Shown here piece by piece: positions 63,469-64,000 of a DNA stretch of 64,000 bases (position 1 is the stretch's first letter; every line of letters begins with the position of its first letter). The notes under the pieces were generated by a model. It had not been told where the DNA came from. It did no database searches and worked only from the letters and a program-made list of their open reading frames with translations. The position numbers were made by a program, and so were the translations under genes. Source of the DNA: Escherichia ruysiae (GTDB lineage: Bacteria > Pseudomonadota > Gammaproteobacteria > Enterobacterales > Enterobacteriaceae); contig NZ_JAVIWS010000001.1 in assembly GCF_031323975.1 (NCBI RefSeq), positions 4,154,001 through 4,218,000 of the forward strand, written 5' to 3'.

Positions 63469-64000
63469 CTAACGGGGATCATCACCACTTTGCGCACAGC
63501 GGGGCGTTCGGTGAGTTGCTGATACCAGCGTTGCAGATTCGGACGCGGTGTCCAGGTCAGGCCAACGTTAAACAAATTGTAAATAAACGGTGCGATAGCG
63601 ATATCGCCCACACCAAACTCGTCGCCAGAAAACCATTTTACTTTTGCCAGCTCCGCATCGAGTAGGGCAAACAGGGCATCGCACTCTTTGCAGCTGGCAT
63701 CAATGGCGGCCTGATTACGTTCTTCTGGTGGCGTTCTGACTAATCCCATCAGGATCCCACGATGGGCATTGCTGAGCGTCTGGTTTGCCCAGTCCATCCA
63801 CTTTTCGGCTTCTGCGCGACGTGCCGGTGAGTCGATCCACAGACGTTCTTGCCCGTACTGTGCCGCCAGATAGCGGACAATGGCGTTTGATTCCCAAAGA
63901 ATTAAATCACTTTCGTCATCACGCAACAGCGGCACCAGCCCGTTAGGGTTCATCGCCAGAAAATCGGCGTCATGGTTTACCCCAAACTCACGACCCGCCA
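63465..64000 (-). CDS. gstB: GstB, glutathione S-transferase (N-terminus cut by window edge)
   Basis: The frame stays open to the right edge: before [10 protein letters not shown] it reads [14 protein letters not shown], so the first 30 or so of 208 residues lie outside. Visible: the thioredoxin-like part with the cis-Pro in GLVPLL and glutathione-binding [10 protein letters not shown], and the helical domain with [11 protein letters not shown]. GstB of E. coli is reported to detoxify bromoacetate. Stops overlap with yliI by four bases. Confidence 0.93.
   Translation of the reverse strand, partial: AGREFGVNHDADFLAMNPNGLVPLLRDDESDLILWESNAIVRYLAAQYGQERLWIDSPARRAEAEKWMDWANQTLSNAHRGILMGLVRTPPEERNQAAIDASCKECDALFALLDAELAKVKWFSGDEFGVGDIAIAPFIYNLFNVGLTWTPRPNLQRWYQQLTERPAVRKVVMIPVS

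Overview
The window is a 64 kb stretch of an Escherichia chromosome. Gene content and order match the E. coli K-12 segment from ybhN to gstB almost gene for gene, and most proteins differ from the K-12 sequences I remember by only a few percent. The steady scatter of substitutions (OmpX, IaaA, GsiA), a more divergent ybiU, a phosphoethanolamine-transferase fragment at the left edge and a three-gene insertion near the right edge say it is not K-12. It could be another E. coli phylogroup or a close sister lineage; the sequence alone does not let me choose.

Layout. (1) 1-10 kb: C-terminal part of a phosphoethanolamine transferase, then the leftward membrane-lipid set ybhP-clsB-ybhN, ybhQ, and the leftward CecR-controlled efflux operon cecR-ybhG-ybhF-ybhS-ybhR. 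(2) 10-16 kb: rhlE, LexA-controlled dinG-ybiB, and hcxB. (3) 16-22 kb: an iron and stress group (ybiJ, ybiI, ybiX, fiu with a Fur box, mcbA) and rlmF. (4) 22-30 kb: mechanosensitive channel ybiO, the glutamine ABC operon glnHPQ with a sigma-54 promoter and NtrC sites, dps, rhtA, ompX. (5) 30-36 kb: opgE, the small manganese protein gene mntS, mntR-ybiR, ldtB, ybiT. (6) 36-43 kb: ybiU, ybiV, ybiW-ybiY and divergent fsaA, i.e. a dioxygenase-like protein, a sugar phosphatase, a glycyl-radical enzyme with its activase and a fructose-6-phosphate-type aldolase. A repeated palindrome lies in front of several of these genes. (7) 43-51 kb: moeA-moeB for molybdenum cofactor, and iaaA-gsiABCD for peptide and glutathione handling. 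(8) 51-57 kb: the c-di-GMP pair pdeI-dgcI and rimO. (9) 56.9-61.8 kb: inserted between rimO and bssR, a cassette of a LacY/CscB-type permease, a LacI paralogue and a GH42 beta-galactosidase. (10) 61.8-64 kb: bssR, the aldose dehydrogenase gene yliI, and gstB cut off by the right edge.

The most interesting part is region 9. It looks like a second, differently built lac system: the regulator keeps the lac repressor recognition helix and sugar pocket, and three 17-bp sites resembling lac operator lie in its two promoter regions. On the permease side a strong CRP site sits at the same distance from the operator as in lacZYA. The second most interesting is the ACTTTCG-type palindrome shared around ybiU, ybiV and ybiY/fsaA, which suggests an unrecognised local regulon. 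No CRISPR array, prophage, insertion sequence, rRNA or tRNA was seen.
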